This document shows, in pieces, positions 34,828 to 43,959 of a stretch of DNA of 64,000 nucleotides. Numbering within the stretch: position 1 is the stretch's first letter; each line of letters begins with the position of its first letter. The stretch covers positions 1 to 64,000 of the forward strand of contig JADMKE010000054.1 of the NCBI GenBank assembly GCA_018780035.1, given 5' to 3'. The stretch is from Candidatus Sericytochromatia bacterium. GTDB taxonomy: Bacteria; Cyanobacteriota; Sericytochromatia; UBA7694. Made by a program: the position numbers and the translations under genes. The notes under the pieces are model-generated. The model had not been told where the DNA came from, made no database searches, and saw only the letters and a program-made list of their open reading frames with translations.

Positions 34828-37642
34828 CCAAAATATCTATCTTCAAACGCGTTATATTGCTGATATAGTGTTTGATAAACGGAATATTCCGGCGCTGGGC
34901 CTCTTGGTAGAGGTTTTCGTTGATCGTCTCAGAGGGTTCAAGCAAAAACACCAACCCTTTGATCGCGGCCCCAAAATCTGGCTGTTGTGTCCCCGTCAAC
35001 CAGAGATGGGAACAGGCAAATTCATCGAGATAGGCGCGCAATTGCTGATCCCAATCGGCATTGCGATCGACCTGACGGGAGTAAACCACCACCACCGGAG
35101 CCACTTTGGCCACTGGAGCGCTGGCCAATTCGGCGGGTTTGGCCTCGGCTTTTAAGACATCAGCCTTGGGGGCTTCTGGCACAACAGGAGCCGGGTCGTC
35201 CAAATCGAGAATTGAGAGTTCGGGTGCCCCTTCCCCTTCAAAGGCCTGACTGGCACCAAAATTGATCTCCGAGAGCAGCGAGGAAATTTGTTCAACCTCT
35301 TCTGAAATCGCCAGATCAATATCTGCCTGCCGCTCCAGATCCGCTTCGTTGAGGGATTCGGCCTCGGCAGCAAAATCGTCGAGCAGATGATCCACCGCAG
35401 ACTGTTGCAGGGCCTGCTCAAGCGCGGCCTCTTTTTCTTCCAAGGCCGCTTCTAAGGCTTTGATCTGGGCTTCAGCCACTTGCAATTGCGCCAAGACGGC
35501 GGGATCCGCAACATGGACCTCTTTGACCTCAACCACCACAGCGGGAGTGTCTAAATCAGGCAAATTGAGCGGGCTTGCAGGTGTGCGCTCCAAACCACTC
35601 AAAAAGGCCTCCAATTGTTCGAGGTGTTCCTGGCGGTAGCGCAATTCCTGTTCTGCTTGTTTAAATTCCTGTTGTTTTTGCTCTAAACCTTCGCTGGTCT
35701 GTTCCAAGGTTTGAAAGAGCATGCTGCGCTCTTGAGAGGCCTGCTCTTGCTTATGACGCAGACCTTCAAGGCGGGTACGGGCCGCTTTGAGTTCCTCGAC
35801 CAATTCGGTGCGGGCCGAACGAATGGCGTCGGACTCTTCGCCATAACTTTCGAGTTGGGCCAGGAGTTTTTCTTTGCGCCCCACTTCTTCAGAGGAATCG
35901 TGCACCTGGGTATTGAGCACCTTGAGTTGGTTTTCCTGCTCAGCCAATTTTTGGCGCAGCTCGTCCTGTTCGCTTTTGAGCAAGTCGCTCTCTTGTTTCA
36001 GCGGGACCTGTTGGGCTTGCAGGAGTTCAATTTGATGGCGCAATTGGGCATGGGCCTCACGCAAATCGGCAAAGCCCTGAATAAACCCGGCCATTTGACT
36101 CTCACGTTGAGCCAAATTGGCGACAGCGGTTTCAGCTTCTTCAGTACGGGCTTTGAGTGCGGCCGCTAACTCGGCTTGTTCATTTTCAAACGCGGCTTGT
36201 TTGCGGCTCAGGTCAGCCTGGGCGGTTGCCAGTTCAGCTTGGGCCTCTGTCAAAGCAGTGGAACGCTCAGCCAATTGCGCTTGGCTGGCCTCCAGCTCAG
36301 ACTGAGCCGTTTCGTAGGCACTCACGCGCTCAGCCAGTTGTGTCTGTGTCGATTCCAGCTCGGACTGTGCGGAGGCCAAGGCTTCGGCGCGTTCTTCCAG
36401 CTCGGATTGGGCAGACTTCAAAGCCTCAGCAGATTCTGCCAGTTCGGTTTGGGCAGAGGCCAAAGCCTCAGTGCGTTCTGCCAACTCAGATTGAACCGCT
36501 TTTAAAGCTTCGGAACGCGTTTCCAGTTCAGTTTGAGCCGTTTCGAGTTCTGCTTTGTGGGATGCCAGCTCAGTTCGGGTTGTTTCCAATTCAGCCTGGG
36601 TTTCAGCCTGTTTGGTTTGAAGGGCTGCCAATTCTGCAGCCAATTCTGAAGCGGTCTCCGCCGATTGGTTCAGAGCGGCAGCCACTTGGGCCTTTAAATC
36701 TGCCAGGGCGCCAGTAACAGCCTCTTGATCAACTTCCGACACCGCTTTGCGCAGTTCAGCCAACTCGACCAAGGCTGTCTGGGAGAGGTCAGCGGCTTCA
36801 AGCAGGATCTGCTGAGTCGCAGACAATTCTGCCTCTACGCTTTTTAAATGTTCAGTTTGGGTTGAGTGGCTGGCATTGAGATCTGCATGTTCTTTGTGCA
36901 GCCGGGTGTGATCCGACTGCAATTCTGTGTGGCGGGTCTGCAGCTCTGCGTGGGTCTGTTGCAATTCGCTATGTTCCGCTTGTAAAACCTGGGTGGCCTG
37001 CAAATGGGCGGTTTTTTCTTGCTGCCATTTTTCGCGGTAGCTACCCAGTTCTTGATGAAACGACTGCAGCGACGCGCCGAGATCAGAAAAATGACCATGA
37101 AGTGATTCCAACTCCCCTTGCAAACTGGAAATGCTGTCTTGTTGCAAGCGTTTTTCCTGATTGAGGGTCGCGAGATGGTCTTTTTGGGCCTGGTATTGGG
37201 CATAGGTTTCTTGGAGCTTTTGCTGTTGGGCTTCAAAGCGCTCACGCAGCCCGATTAATTCATCAGAAGAGGCATCCGAACGGGAGGTAAAGGCCTTGAT
37301 ATCTTCACTGAGATGGGCCAATTCGCTGTAGAGTTGCCCAAAGGAGCCATTGAGTTCTTGGTAAGACCCTCCCAAATGGGCAAAAGACTGTTGCAGACCC
37401 ACCACATCGCCAAAATAGCTTTTCCAGAAATGCTGGAATTGGGCCAATTGAGTATAAAGGGAATCCACATCTTGCGCCAATTCGGTATTGTTCTGGCGCA
37501 AAATATCAAATTCATTTTCGATCAGGGTCTGTTTGCTGTCGAGATAATGTTGGGTATTTCGCCACTGTTCAAGCAGGGATTGCCGCTTATCTTTGAGCTC
37601 CAGACACATATTCCAGAGCGTTTGGATTTTTGTATTTTCCAT
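34811..37642 (-). CDS. Large coiled-coil protein with C-terminal alpha/beta domain
   Basis: 943 residues. Residues ~1-690 are almost unbroken heptad repeats. Between ~330 and ~480 there is a set of 14-residue repeats of the type SEALKAVQSELAER, TEALASAQTELAES, AEALKSAQSELEER. An acidic, Ala-rich linker (~700-830) follows. The final ~105 residues (VAPVVVVYSRQ ... LWLTGTQQPDF ... GLVFLLEPSE) form an alpha/beta domain of unknown type. There is no signal peptide, so it should be cytoplasmic. Such proteins may act as scaffolds or in cell organisation. It lies in one operon between the DnaJ fusion gene and the SH3 gene. Confidence 0.85.
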   Translation of the reverse strand: MENTKIQTLWNMCLELKDKRQSLLEQWRNTQHYLDSKQTLIENEFDILRQNNTELAQDVDSLYTQLAQFQHFWKSYFGDVVGLQQSFAHLGGSYQELNGSFGQLYSELAHLSEDIKAFTSRSDASSDELIGLRERFEAQQQKLQETYAQYQAQKDHLATLNQEKRLQQDSISSLQGELESLHGHFSDLGASLQSFHQELGSYREKWQQEKTAHLQATQVLQAEHSELQQTHAELQTRHTELQSDHTRLHKEHADLNASHSTQTEHLKSVEAELSATQQILLEAADLSQTALVELAELRKAVSEVDQEAVTGALADLKAQVAAALNQSAETASELAAELAALQTKQAETQAELETTRTELASHKAELETAQTELETRSEALKAVQSELAERTEALASAQTELAESAEALKSAQSELEERAEALASAQSELESTQTQLAERVSAYETAQSELEASQAQLAERSTALTEAQAELATAQADLSRKQAAFENEQAELAAALKARTEEAETAVANLAQRESQMAGFIQGFADLREAHAQLRHQIELLQAQQVPLKQESDLLKSEQDELRQKLAEQENQLKVLNTQVHDSSEEVGRKEKLLAQLESYGEESDAIRSARTELVEELKAARTRLEGLRHKQEQASQERSMLFQTLEQTSEGLEQKQQEFKQAEQELRYRQEHLEQLEAFLSGLERTPASPLNLPDLDTPAVVVEVKEVHVADPAVLAQLQVAEAQIKALEAALEEKEAALEQALQQSAVDHLLDDFAAEAESLNEADLERQADIDLAISEEVEQISSLLSEINFGASQAFEGEGAPELSILDLDDPAPVVPEAPKADVLKAEAKPAELASAPVAKVAPVVVVYSRQVDRNADWDQQLRAYLDEFACSHLWLTGTQQPDFGAAIKGLVFLLEPSETINENLYQEAQRRNIPFIKHYISNITRLKIDILDAFIR

Positions 37643-37670
37643 TCCTTATATCTCCACGTTTCTTTGCCCT

Positions 37671-38858
37671 CTAAATAAAGCGGTGCTGGGAATAATAATG
37701 CCTGAAAAGAATTTTGCCCGTGTGATCCAGCTGCATAATTTCCTGGTTAATTCCCCGTTTGACCAGGTGAGAAAAGTCGACCAGAAAACGGCTGTCTTCA
37801 AGCGGATAGGCCTGCTTGATATCCACATCGCTGAGCTTGCTGTATTCCCAGACAACTTCTCCCTTGGGGTTGACTTCGATCAGTTTATCCGACGATATCC
37901 AAATATTACCGCTTTTCAAGCGATATGCAAAATTCACCGCAGCCAAGGTCTCGTTTTTTTTCTCGGGATACATCCACAGCAATTTGCCTTTGCGGTTGAT
38001 CAACAAAATCCTGCCATTGCCTTGATCTGCAACCAAAAACAGGCCAGGTTCAAGCTCAAATGCCGAGACCGGTAAAAAGACCTCGGGGCGGATCAGACTG
38101 TGGGTCCATTTCAGATTAAAGGCCAATTGCCCCTGAAACTGCCAATCGATGCTGTGGTTGGGGCCAATTTCAAACACCGCCCGGTGACCGCTGTCGGTCA
38201 GGAGAATCCCCCCGGCGGCAGTGGCTGTGGCAAAACTGGGTTGGGCCATGGCCCGCATCTGCACCGATTGCTGCTGATAGGTATACGACCAGAGGGTCTG
38301 TTTTTTGAGATTGAGCTTGAGCACCTGTTGCTGGCCCGTGTCTGTCACCAAAAGATGACCCTCTGGCGTAAACAGGGCAATATGCGGTTTTTTTAAGCTC
38401 TGCCCCTGCTTTTTGCCATATTTCCAGACCACCTCGCCTTTGAGATTCATCAAAAGCACCCGGTGTCCGCGTTCGTCGGCCAGGAGCAGATGAGAACCCC
38501 AGAGCATGGGCGCCTGATAGCTGCCTTCGAGTTTTTTGAGCTCGACGGGCTCGGCTTTGAGCGCCGCCACTTGCTCTGCCTCTTCTTTGGCTTTGCGGGC
38601 AAAGGCCTCTTTCTCAGAGCGAATCATCTCCCGTTGCCGGGCAATTTTTTCGCGCCAGAGATCGTAGCGCTTGCGCCGCTCTGTATCGATCAAAATATCG
38701 TAGGCGTGGTTGATGCGCTGCGCCAATTGCAAATTGCCACCGCGATCGGGGTGGTTTTTTTGCATCAGGGTATGGTAGGCCTTTTTGATTACTTCGGGAC
38801 TGGCCTTGGCATGCACCTGTAACAATGCGTAGAGGTCTTCAGCGTCATCCATGCCCAA
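37671..38858 (-). CDS. DnaJ-domain protein fused to a beta-propeller-like region
   Basis: 395 residues. The N-terminal J-domain (~7-68) keeps HPD in QKNHPDRGG, so it should stimulate an Hsp70. A short charged helix (~70-100) links it to ~290 residues of repeats such as GHLLVTDTGQQQVLKLNLK, GGILLTDSGHRAVFEIG and GLFLVADQGNGRILLINRK. These look like NHL or PQQ-type blades. The combination is uncommon. It lies 28 bp upstream of the coiled-coil gene and 2 bp behind the thiolase gene, so all are probably one transcript. Confidence 0.85.
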   Translation of the reverse strand: MGMDDAEDLYALLQVHAKASPEVIKKAYHTLMQKNHPDRGGNLQLAQRINHAYDILIDTERRKRYDLWREKIARQREMIRSEKEAFARKAKEEAEQVAALKAEPVELKKLEGSYQAPMLWGSHLLLADERGHRVLLMNLKGEVVWKYGKKQGQSLKKPHIALFTPEGHLLVTDTGQQQVLKLNLKKQTLWSYTYQQQSVQMRAMAQPSFATATAAGGILLTDSGHRAVFEIGPNHSIDWQFQGQLAFNLKWTHSLIRPEVFLPVSAFELEPGLFLVADQGNGRILLINRKGKLLWMYPEKKNETLAAVNFAYRLKSGNIWISSDKLIEVNPKGEVVWEYSKLSDVDIKQAYPLEDSRFLVDFSHLVKRGINQEIMQLDHTGKILFRHYYSQHRFI

Positions 38859-38860
38859 AA

Positions 38861-40042
38861 CTAGAGTTGGCTGTTTTCGATGACCATGGCGATGCCTTGG
38901 CCACCGCCAATGCAGAGACTGACAAGACCATAACGCAGTTGGCGGTTGTGCAATTCATACATGGCTGAGAGCAGCACCCGTGCGCCAGAAGCCCCCAGGG
39001 GATGGCCGAGGGCAATTGCGCCACCATTGAGATTGACCTTGCTGCGGTCCAGTTCCAGGGCTTTTTCCACCGCCAAATACTGAGCGGCAAAGGCCTCATT
39101 GATCTCAACCACATCGATCTGGTCAATATTCAGTCCCGCTTTTTCGAGCGCTTTGCGCGAAGCGGGTACGGGGCCAAAACCCATGATTTCGGGCGGCACA
39201 CCCACACTGGCCCAGGACTTGATCCGCGCCAGCGGTTTGACACCCAGAGCAGCGGCTTTTTCAGCACTGGTCACGATCAAAGCGGCTGCCCCATCGTTGA
39301 TCCCACTGGCATTGCCCGCTGTCACGCTGCCACCGGCTTTAAAGGCCGCTTTGAGTTTGCCCAATTGTTCGACGGTGGTTTCAGGGCGCAGGTGTTCATC
39401 GTGTTCGATCACCGTTTGCTTTTTGTCTTTGAGTTCCACGGGCACAATTTCTTGGGCCAAACGGCCCGAGGCCTGGGCCTGCCCAGCCAATTGTTGGCTG
39501 CGCACAGAAAAGGCATCTTGTTCTTCGCGGCTGATACTGTATTTTTCGGCCAGGTTTTCAGCGGTGATCGCCATGCCCTGACCTGTACAGCCATCAATCA
39601 AAGAGGCGGTCATTAAATCGATCACCTGGCTGTGCCCCATGCGGTAACCCCAGCGGGCATCGGGCATGACATAAGGGATTTGGCTCATATTTTCGCTGCC
39701 ACCTGCGGCAACAATTTCTGCTTCACCCAATTGAATCAACTGCGCGGCTTGTACCACCGACTCCAAGCCAGAGCCACACAGGCGGTTCACAGTCAAAGCA
39801 GGGGCTTCGACCGGCATGCCGCTAAAAAGTCCAATGTGGCGGGCCAGGTAAATGGGATCGGGGCCGGATTGAACCACATTGCCCATGATAATTTGTTCAA
39901 CCTGGGCTGCGTCTATCTGACTGCGCTGGAGCGCAGCTTTGAGGGCGGCGACCCCCAACTGGATGGCAGAGACGTCTTTCAGGCCACCGCCAAAGCGGCC
40001 AAAAGGGGTGCGGGCACCCTGAATGATTACAACTTCTTTCAT
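38861..40042 (-). CDS. atoB: Acetyl-CoA C-acetyltransferase (thiolase)
   Basis: A 393-residue biosynthetic-type thiolase that condenses two acetyl-CoA or cleaves acetoacetyl-CoA. The acyl-binding Cys is in NRLCGSGLESV (~C88). The His site is in GGAIALGHPLGASGARV and the second Cys in CIGGGQG. The length is typical. It heads the transcript that continues into the DnaJ fusion gene. The symbol atoB/phaA/thlA is used for the same activity in different organisms; the pathway (acetoacetyl-CoA use, PHB or fermentation) cannot be told from this window. Confidence 0.93.
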   Translation of the reverse strand: MKEVVIIQGARTPFGRFGGGLKDVSAIQLGVAALKAALQRSQIDAAQVEQIIMGNVVQSGPDPIYLARHIGLFSGMPVEAPALTVNRLCGSGLESVVQAAQLIQLGEAEIVAAGGSENMSQIPYVMPDARWGYRMGHSQVIDLMTASLIDGCTGQGMAITAENLAEKYSISREEQDAFSVRSQQLAGQAQASGRLAQEIVPVELKDKKQTVIEHDEHLRPETTVEQLGKLKAAFKAGGSVTAGNASGINDGAAALIVTSAEKAAALGVKPLARIKSWASVGVPPEIMGFGPVPASRKALEKAGLNIDQIDVVEINEAFAAQYLAVEKALELDRSKVNLNGGAIALGHPLGASGARVLLSAMYELHNRQLRYGLVSLCIGGGQGIAMVIENSQL

Positions 40043-40105
40043 GCGACAAAGACCTCTCTGTGACTTGAATGGGGCACGGGGCCCGATTTTGGTTTAATCC
40101 AACCC

Positions 40106-40111
40106 ATTATA
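40106..40111 (-). promoter_or_regulatory. -10 box of the thiolase transcript
   Basis: A perfect TATAAT on the minus strand, 63 bp before the thiolase ATG, in the context AAGGTATAAT. A clear -35 is missing. The rest of the ~290-bp gap up to 40333 shows no gene. It contains an AT-rich GGTTTTAAGG-type repeat and the upstream region of the next, plus-strand gene. Confidence 0.45.
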
Positions 40112-40333
40112 CCTTAGGGGGATTCGGTTCTAGGTGTTAGGTTTTAAGGTTTTAGACAAGAAGGTGCTTGCCCAAGCCTCAAAACCGACGCTCTTCACCT
40201 TCCCTCCCACAACCTGACTTCTCCCGCCTACCTGCTCTGTGCTACCATGTAAGCATCAGGCGCTTTACGCGAGCCTTTCATTTTTTGGCGCACGGTTTTT
40301 AAGGTCTTTGAATGAAAATCAAAGGAAAAGATT

Positions 40334-40540
40334 ATGTCCAAGTTCAATGAGCTTTACGGTTACCTCTCAGATCGTCAAACCCCCCACCTCTTTGTGATTG
40401 CAGAGGTGCTGTATGGAGTTAAAGAATCGATCGACAAACACAACGAACATTTGGCAAGTATTGCCGCCAGTCTCGAAAAATTGGCTGGCAAACCCGGCTC
40501 TGGCCTGGCTCCTGGGGCAGATTCCCCCCCGACTGAATAG
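40334..40540 (+). CDS. Small hypothetical protein
   Basis: 68 residues. The N-terminal ~50 residues form one or two amphipathic helices (HLFVIAEVLYGVKESIDKHNEHLASIAASLEKLA). The tail is Gly/Pro/Ser-rich. No family is recognised. A good AAAGGAAAAG ribosome site precedes the ATG. It sits 9 bp upstream of the lipoprotein gene and is probably co-transcribed. Confidence 0.7.
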   Translation: MSKFNELYGYLSDRQTPHLFVIAEVLYGVKESIDKHNEHLASIAASLEKLAGKPGSGLAPGADSPPTE

Positions 40541-40549
40541 CCTTTGAAT

Positions 40550-41500
40550 ATGCGTGTTTCTTTGGGTATTGCCTTGGCAGCACTGATGCTGTCCCTTGCT
40601 GCCTGTCAGGTGCTGTCCCCGTTGACACTCTCTGAGGGCCGCACTCCTGCGCGTGTACAGTCTCAGAGTATGAACCAGAGTTTAAGTCAGAGCAAGCGTT
40701 CATTGCAGGTCGCGGTCTTGTCAGCAGATAAGATCCCCGTTGAAATCCAAACCCGCACACAGGCCCAGGCCCAGGTCTATGCCGACGAAGTCAGCAAGCG
40801 CCGGGGCATCGACCTCTTTTATGTACATCCTGTGCCCATTGCCTTGCAATTAAATGCAGGAGAGCAAAAGGCCTGGGTTTTGACTTATCCCGGCACATCT
40901 CGCCTGCGCAGCGATCTCAATCTCGAGTTGCGGGCCCTGGTGAGTGGCCAAAGTGGGGCAAAGGCCGCACTCAACCTCAATTATTCTGGCCCGGTGACGC
41001 TGGGCCGTTCAGGCTCACAGGCTGAACCCCAGGCTAAACCCCAGGCCCAGGTCCTGCAACCGGTTTTTTCGGCCCTGGAAAAACAGTTGGCCCCCCGGCA
41101 AGACAGTCAAAGTCTGACTTTTGAATTGATTACAGGCCTGCCTGGCAATGGTGTGACCGAAGCGTATGGCGACTATCTGGAAGGTCTGCAAAATTTCCTG
41201 CGTTCCCGTTTTCAGGCCCGGCCCTTTGCCTTTGATGATGGCCCTTTGATCTATGCCGTACACCAAGGCCAAACGCTGTTGGGTTTTGTCTTTCAGAACC
41301 AGCGCAACCGCCTGATCCTGGGTGAGCGCAAATACGCTGACGTGCAATCCATGGTGCTGGTCAGCAGCAGCCGTGAAATTTTGGCCAGTTATACCGTGGT
41401 GGGCTTTAATCCCAAAACCGCAGCCCCCGATCAGCTGCCTGTCTATACCCCAGAAGACCACGGCGCTTTGGGCCAACTTTTCATTTTTGGCGAGTACTAG
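40550..41500 (+). CDS. Lipoprotein of unknown function
   Basis: 316 residues. The signal peptide carries the lipobox LAAC (Cys ~19). The mature part is Gln/Ser-rich at first, then alpha/beta. A PQAKPQAQVLQ linker divides it near the middle. The C-terminal ~150 residues (SLTFELITGLPGNGVTEAYG and AVHQGQTLLGFVFQN) are not from a family I recognise. I start at the ATG at 40550; the in-frame TTG at 40544 lacks better support. The 3' end overlaps the convergent phoD gene by 4 bp. Confidence 0.75.
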   Translation: MRVSLGIALAALMLSLAACQVLSPLTLSEGRTPARVQSQSMNQSLSQSKRSLQVAVLSADKIPVEIQTRTQAQAQVYADEVSKRRGIDLFYVHPVPIALQLNAGEQKAWVLTYPGTSRLRSDLNLELRALVSGQSGAKAALNLNYSGPVTLGRSGSQAEPQAKPQAQVLQPVFSALEKQLAPRQDSQSLTFELITGLPGNGVTEAYGDYLEGLQNFLRSRFQARPFAFDDGPLIYAVHQGQTLLGFVFQNQRNRLILGERKYADVQSMVLVSSSREILASYTVVGFNPKTAAPDQLPVYTPEDHGALGQLFIFGEY

Positions 41501-42885
41501 AACCTCAGCTCCTGCTCTTGTATCCGATACTCCCAAAGCAATTTGCCTTTGGCGTCGCGGGTTTCCATGATCAACACCCGTTTTCCGGGGGGGCCTTCAA
41601 ATTTGAGCATGCCATAATTGTGTTGCTGAACCAAGGTGCCGGGCACGCGTTTGGGCAGGTTCTGCTCTGCAGCGCTCATAATCTGGGTCGGCAAGCTGGT
41701 GAGCGGCGAAGAGGTAAAATTATAAAAGGGGTAGCCGTTTTTCACAGGCTCTTTGTAGAGATCGGAGTGGTGGCGATCGCCAGAGATAAAGACAAGGCCT
41801 TCGATTTTTTCCCTTTGGACAAAGTCAAAAAAGTCGTTGTATTCGCTCGGGTATTGGGCAAAACTCTCGCTGTAAACGGGATTGAAGATCGGACTGCCCA
41901 TGACAACCAGTTTAAACGGTGCCTGGCTGGCTTTGAGTTCCTGTTTGAGCCAGGCCAATTGGGCATCCCCCAAGAGCTTGCGTTTTTCTTCTGGCACGTC
42001 ATAGGCATCGCGGTAATAACGGCCATCGGTCAAGAAGATATCCACATCATTCCAACTCAGGCGGGACCAATTGCCGGGCTCAGTGGCCAGACCATAGCGG
42101 GGATTGGCCCAATAGGCCTTAAACAAATCCAACGAGGCTGCTTTTAAGGGAAAGCCCGCGGTTGAATTATTGGGGCCAAAATCATGGTCATCCCAGATCG
42201 CATACTGGGGCATTTTTGCCAGCAGGGGCTGAATAATGGGCTGGGAGCGTTGCAATCGGTAGCGTGAATTCATGCGCCAGGAATTGGAGACATCGAGCGG
42301 AGACATATACACATTGTCGCCCAACCAGAGCATGAAATCGGCTTTTTCTTGCTCCAAGACCTGAAAGATCTGCAAGGGCCCCCCGTATTCGATCCCCAGC
42401 AATTTCATCCAATCGTCGTTGATATAATAACAAGAACCCATCACGATCTGAAAATCGGGGGCAGCCTGGCCCTTTTGCCAAAAGGCCGGGGTTTTGAAGT
42501 TTTGAACGTTTTTGCTTTCGATCACCTGTCCGTCGAGATAAACGCGGTATTCATAAGCCTGATCGGGTTTTAAACCGGGCAAATGCAGGAGAGCGGTAAA
42601 CCAGCCTTTTTCACCCGTGCTGACCTCAGCGCTGCGTTTTTTTTCAGCTGAACCCATTTCCCAATATTCGATCTGTACTTTGCCCGCTTCGTCGGTTTGC
42701 AGCCAAATTCGACTGGAATGGGTGTCGGTATGGCCCACCATCGGGCCCGCAATCAGATCGGCCTCGGCGTGGGCTGGCATCTGCCAGAGCAGAGAGGCCG
42801 CGAGGCACAGGCCGAAAACGCGGCCCAGCACGGTGTGTTTTTGAGACTGGGTTGGGGGGGGTGTCAATCGGCTCAAATCACTCAT
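41497..42885 (-). CDS. phoD: PhoD-like alkaline phosphatase
   Basis: A 462-residue exported phosphodiesterase/phosphomonoesterase. The signal peptide (~20-40) ends near PAHAEA. A fibronectin-like N-terminal domain (~45-125, HSSRIWLQTDEAGK) is followed by the catalytic domain with GSCYY, WLGDNVYM, WDDHDFGPNN and SGDRHHSDLY. These residues bind the metal centre. It releases phosphate from organic esters in the periplasm. The start lies ahead of an AT-rich gap, and no Pho-box is evident by eye. Confidence 0.9.
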   Translation of the reverse strand: MSDLSRLTPPPTQSQKHTVLGRVFGLCLAASLLWQMPAHAEADLIAGPMVGHTDTHSSRIWLQTDEAGKVQIEYWEMGSAEKKRSAEVSTGEKGWFTALLHLPGLKPDQAYEYRVYLDGQVIESKNVQNFKTPAFWQKGQAAPDFQIVMGSCYYINDDWMKLLGIEYGGPLQIFQVLEQEKADFMLWLGDNVYMSPLDVSNSWRMNSRYRLQRSQPIIQPLLAKMPQYAIWDDHDFGPNNSTAGFPLKAASLDLFKAYWANPRYGLATEPGNWSRLSWNDVDIFLTDGRYYRDAYDVPEEKRKLLGDAQLAWLKQELKASQAPFKLVVMGSPIFNPVYSESFAQYPSEYNDFFDFVQREKIEGLVFISGDRHHSDLYKEPVKNGYPFYNFTSSPLTSLPTQIMSAAEQNLPKRVPGTLVQQHNYGMLKFEGPPGKRVLIMETRDAKGKLLWEYRIQEQELRF

Positions 42886-43181
42886 TTGGCGGGCCTCCAG
42901 GGTCTATTTTTCGAAAAAATTTAAGTCTTAAAATGGATGTCTGGGATCAGTTTACTTCAACTTAACTTTTTTTGCCCAATCTGAAGGGCCCATAAATAGC
43001 CACAAAACCTATCAAAACCATTTATTCACACGCATTTGGCTTTTTAAATCAGACAAGCCCCACAGGTCAAACTTAATCTAAGGTTTATCTTTATTTATCC
43101 TTTTGTTAACCAAATAAAGAAAGGATTAAAGCCTTAACCTCTATATAACCTTTATCCTGTATGTTTGATGAGGTTTGAATC

Positions 43182-43946
43182 ATGGTTGGTGCTATCACTT
43201 TTAATCGTCCTGAAACCGTTACACGGCCCGTTTCCGCTCCTGTCATTCCCCAAACCGCACCCGCCGTTTCCGTCCCCGTTTCTGCCAAGAACACCTCCGC
43301 CGTGGCCGATCAACTTCTGCTCAGCCGGGCCACAGACACCCGTGTCCCCAGCACCCCACTTACATTTGCTGCCAAACCAGCTTTTGATCCCGTTGCCGCT
43401 GGCAAAGCCAACACCACCCCCCAATACAGCAAAGCCAATATGCCCATTCCGATCAAAACCGCCCTCGAACCGACCTTTAAAATTATCGACGCCGTGGATC
43501 CCAAAATGGGCAAAGCCCTGCGTGACATGGACGAATCCGACTTTGTCTTGGCCGATGACGGCATCCACGACATGTTTGCCAAACACGATATCTACGCCGC
43601 CTGGGTGGCTGTGGCCCGCGAAAAAGGCACTGCCAAATTGCACTTTCGGGATATGGTGCTCGACGATCGCTTCTGGAAAATGCGCGATGCCGAAAAGGCC
43701 TCCGTCTTGGTCCACGAACGGGTCCATGCCGACGATCTGCCGATTATCTCCAATTTTGAAAAACTCTTTGGCTCGATCAAAAACAAGATCAAAGGCATTG
43801 AATGGGGAGACCCGGTCGAAGACCGCGCCTATTTATACCAATACGAAGTGAATAAAAAACTCGGCATTACCGACCGCGATGAGATGTATTGGGGCGTTCA
43901 GACCTATCTCGAAGACCGGGGCCTGGTTCCAGCCCATAAATTTTAA
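43182..43946 (+). CDS. Putative HExxH metallopeptidase with Pro/Ala-rich N-terminus
   Basis: 254 residues. The first ~90 residues are Pro/Ala/Val/Thr-rich and disordered, without a Sec signal. Residues ~95-254 form the domain with HERVH (H178-E179-RV-H182) and a possible third zinc ligand E213 in VEDRAYLYQ, as in gluzincin-type peptidases. No close family is recognised. It follows a 296-bp AT-rich gap (42886-43181) with a TATAAC-like box (near 43143) and GAGG before the ATG. The epimerase gene follows 13 bp behind. Confidence 0.65.
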   Translation: MVGAITFNRPETVTRPVSAPVIPQTAPAVSVPVSAKNTSAVADQLLLSRATDTRVPSTPLTFAAKPAFDPVAAGKANTTPQYSKANMPIPIKTALEPTFKIIDAVDPKMGKALRDMDESDFVLADDGIHDMFAKHDIYAAWVAVAREKGTAKLHFRDMVLDDRFWKMRDAEKASVLVHERVHADDLPIISNFEKLFGSIKNKIKGIEWGDPVEDRAYLYQYEVNKKLGITDRDEMYWGVQTYLEDRGLVPAHKF

Positions 43947-43959
43947 GCGGGTTCTTTAA

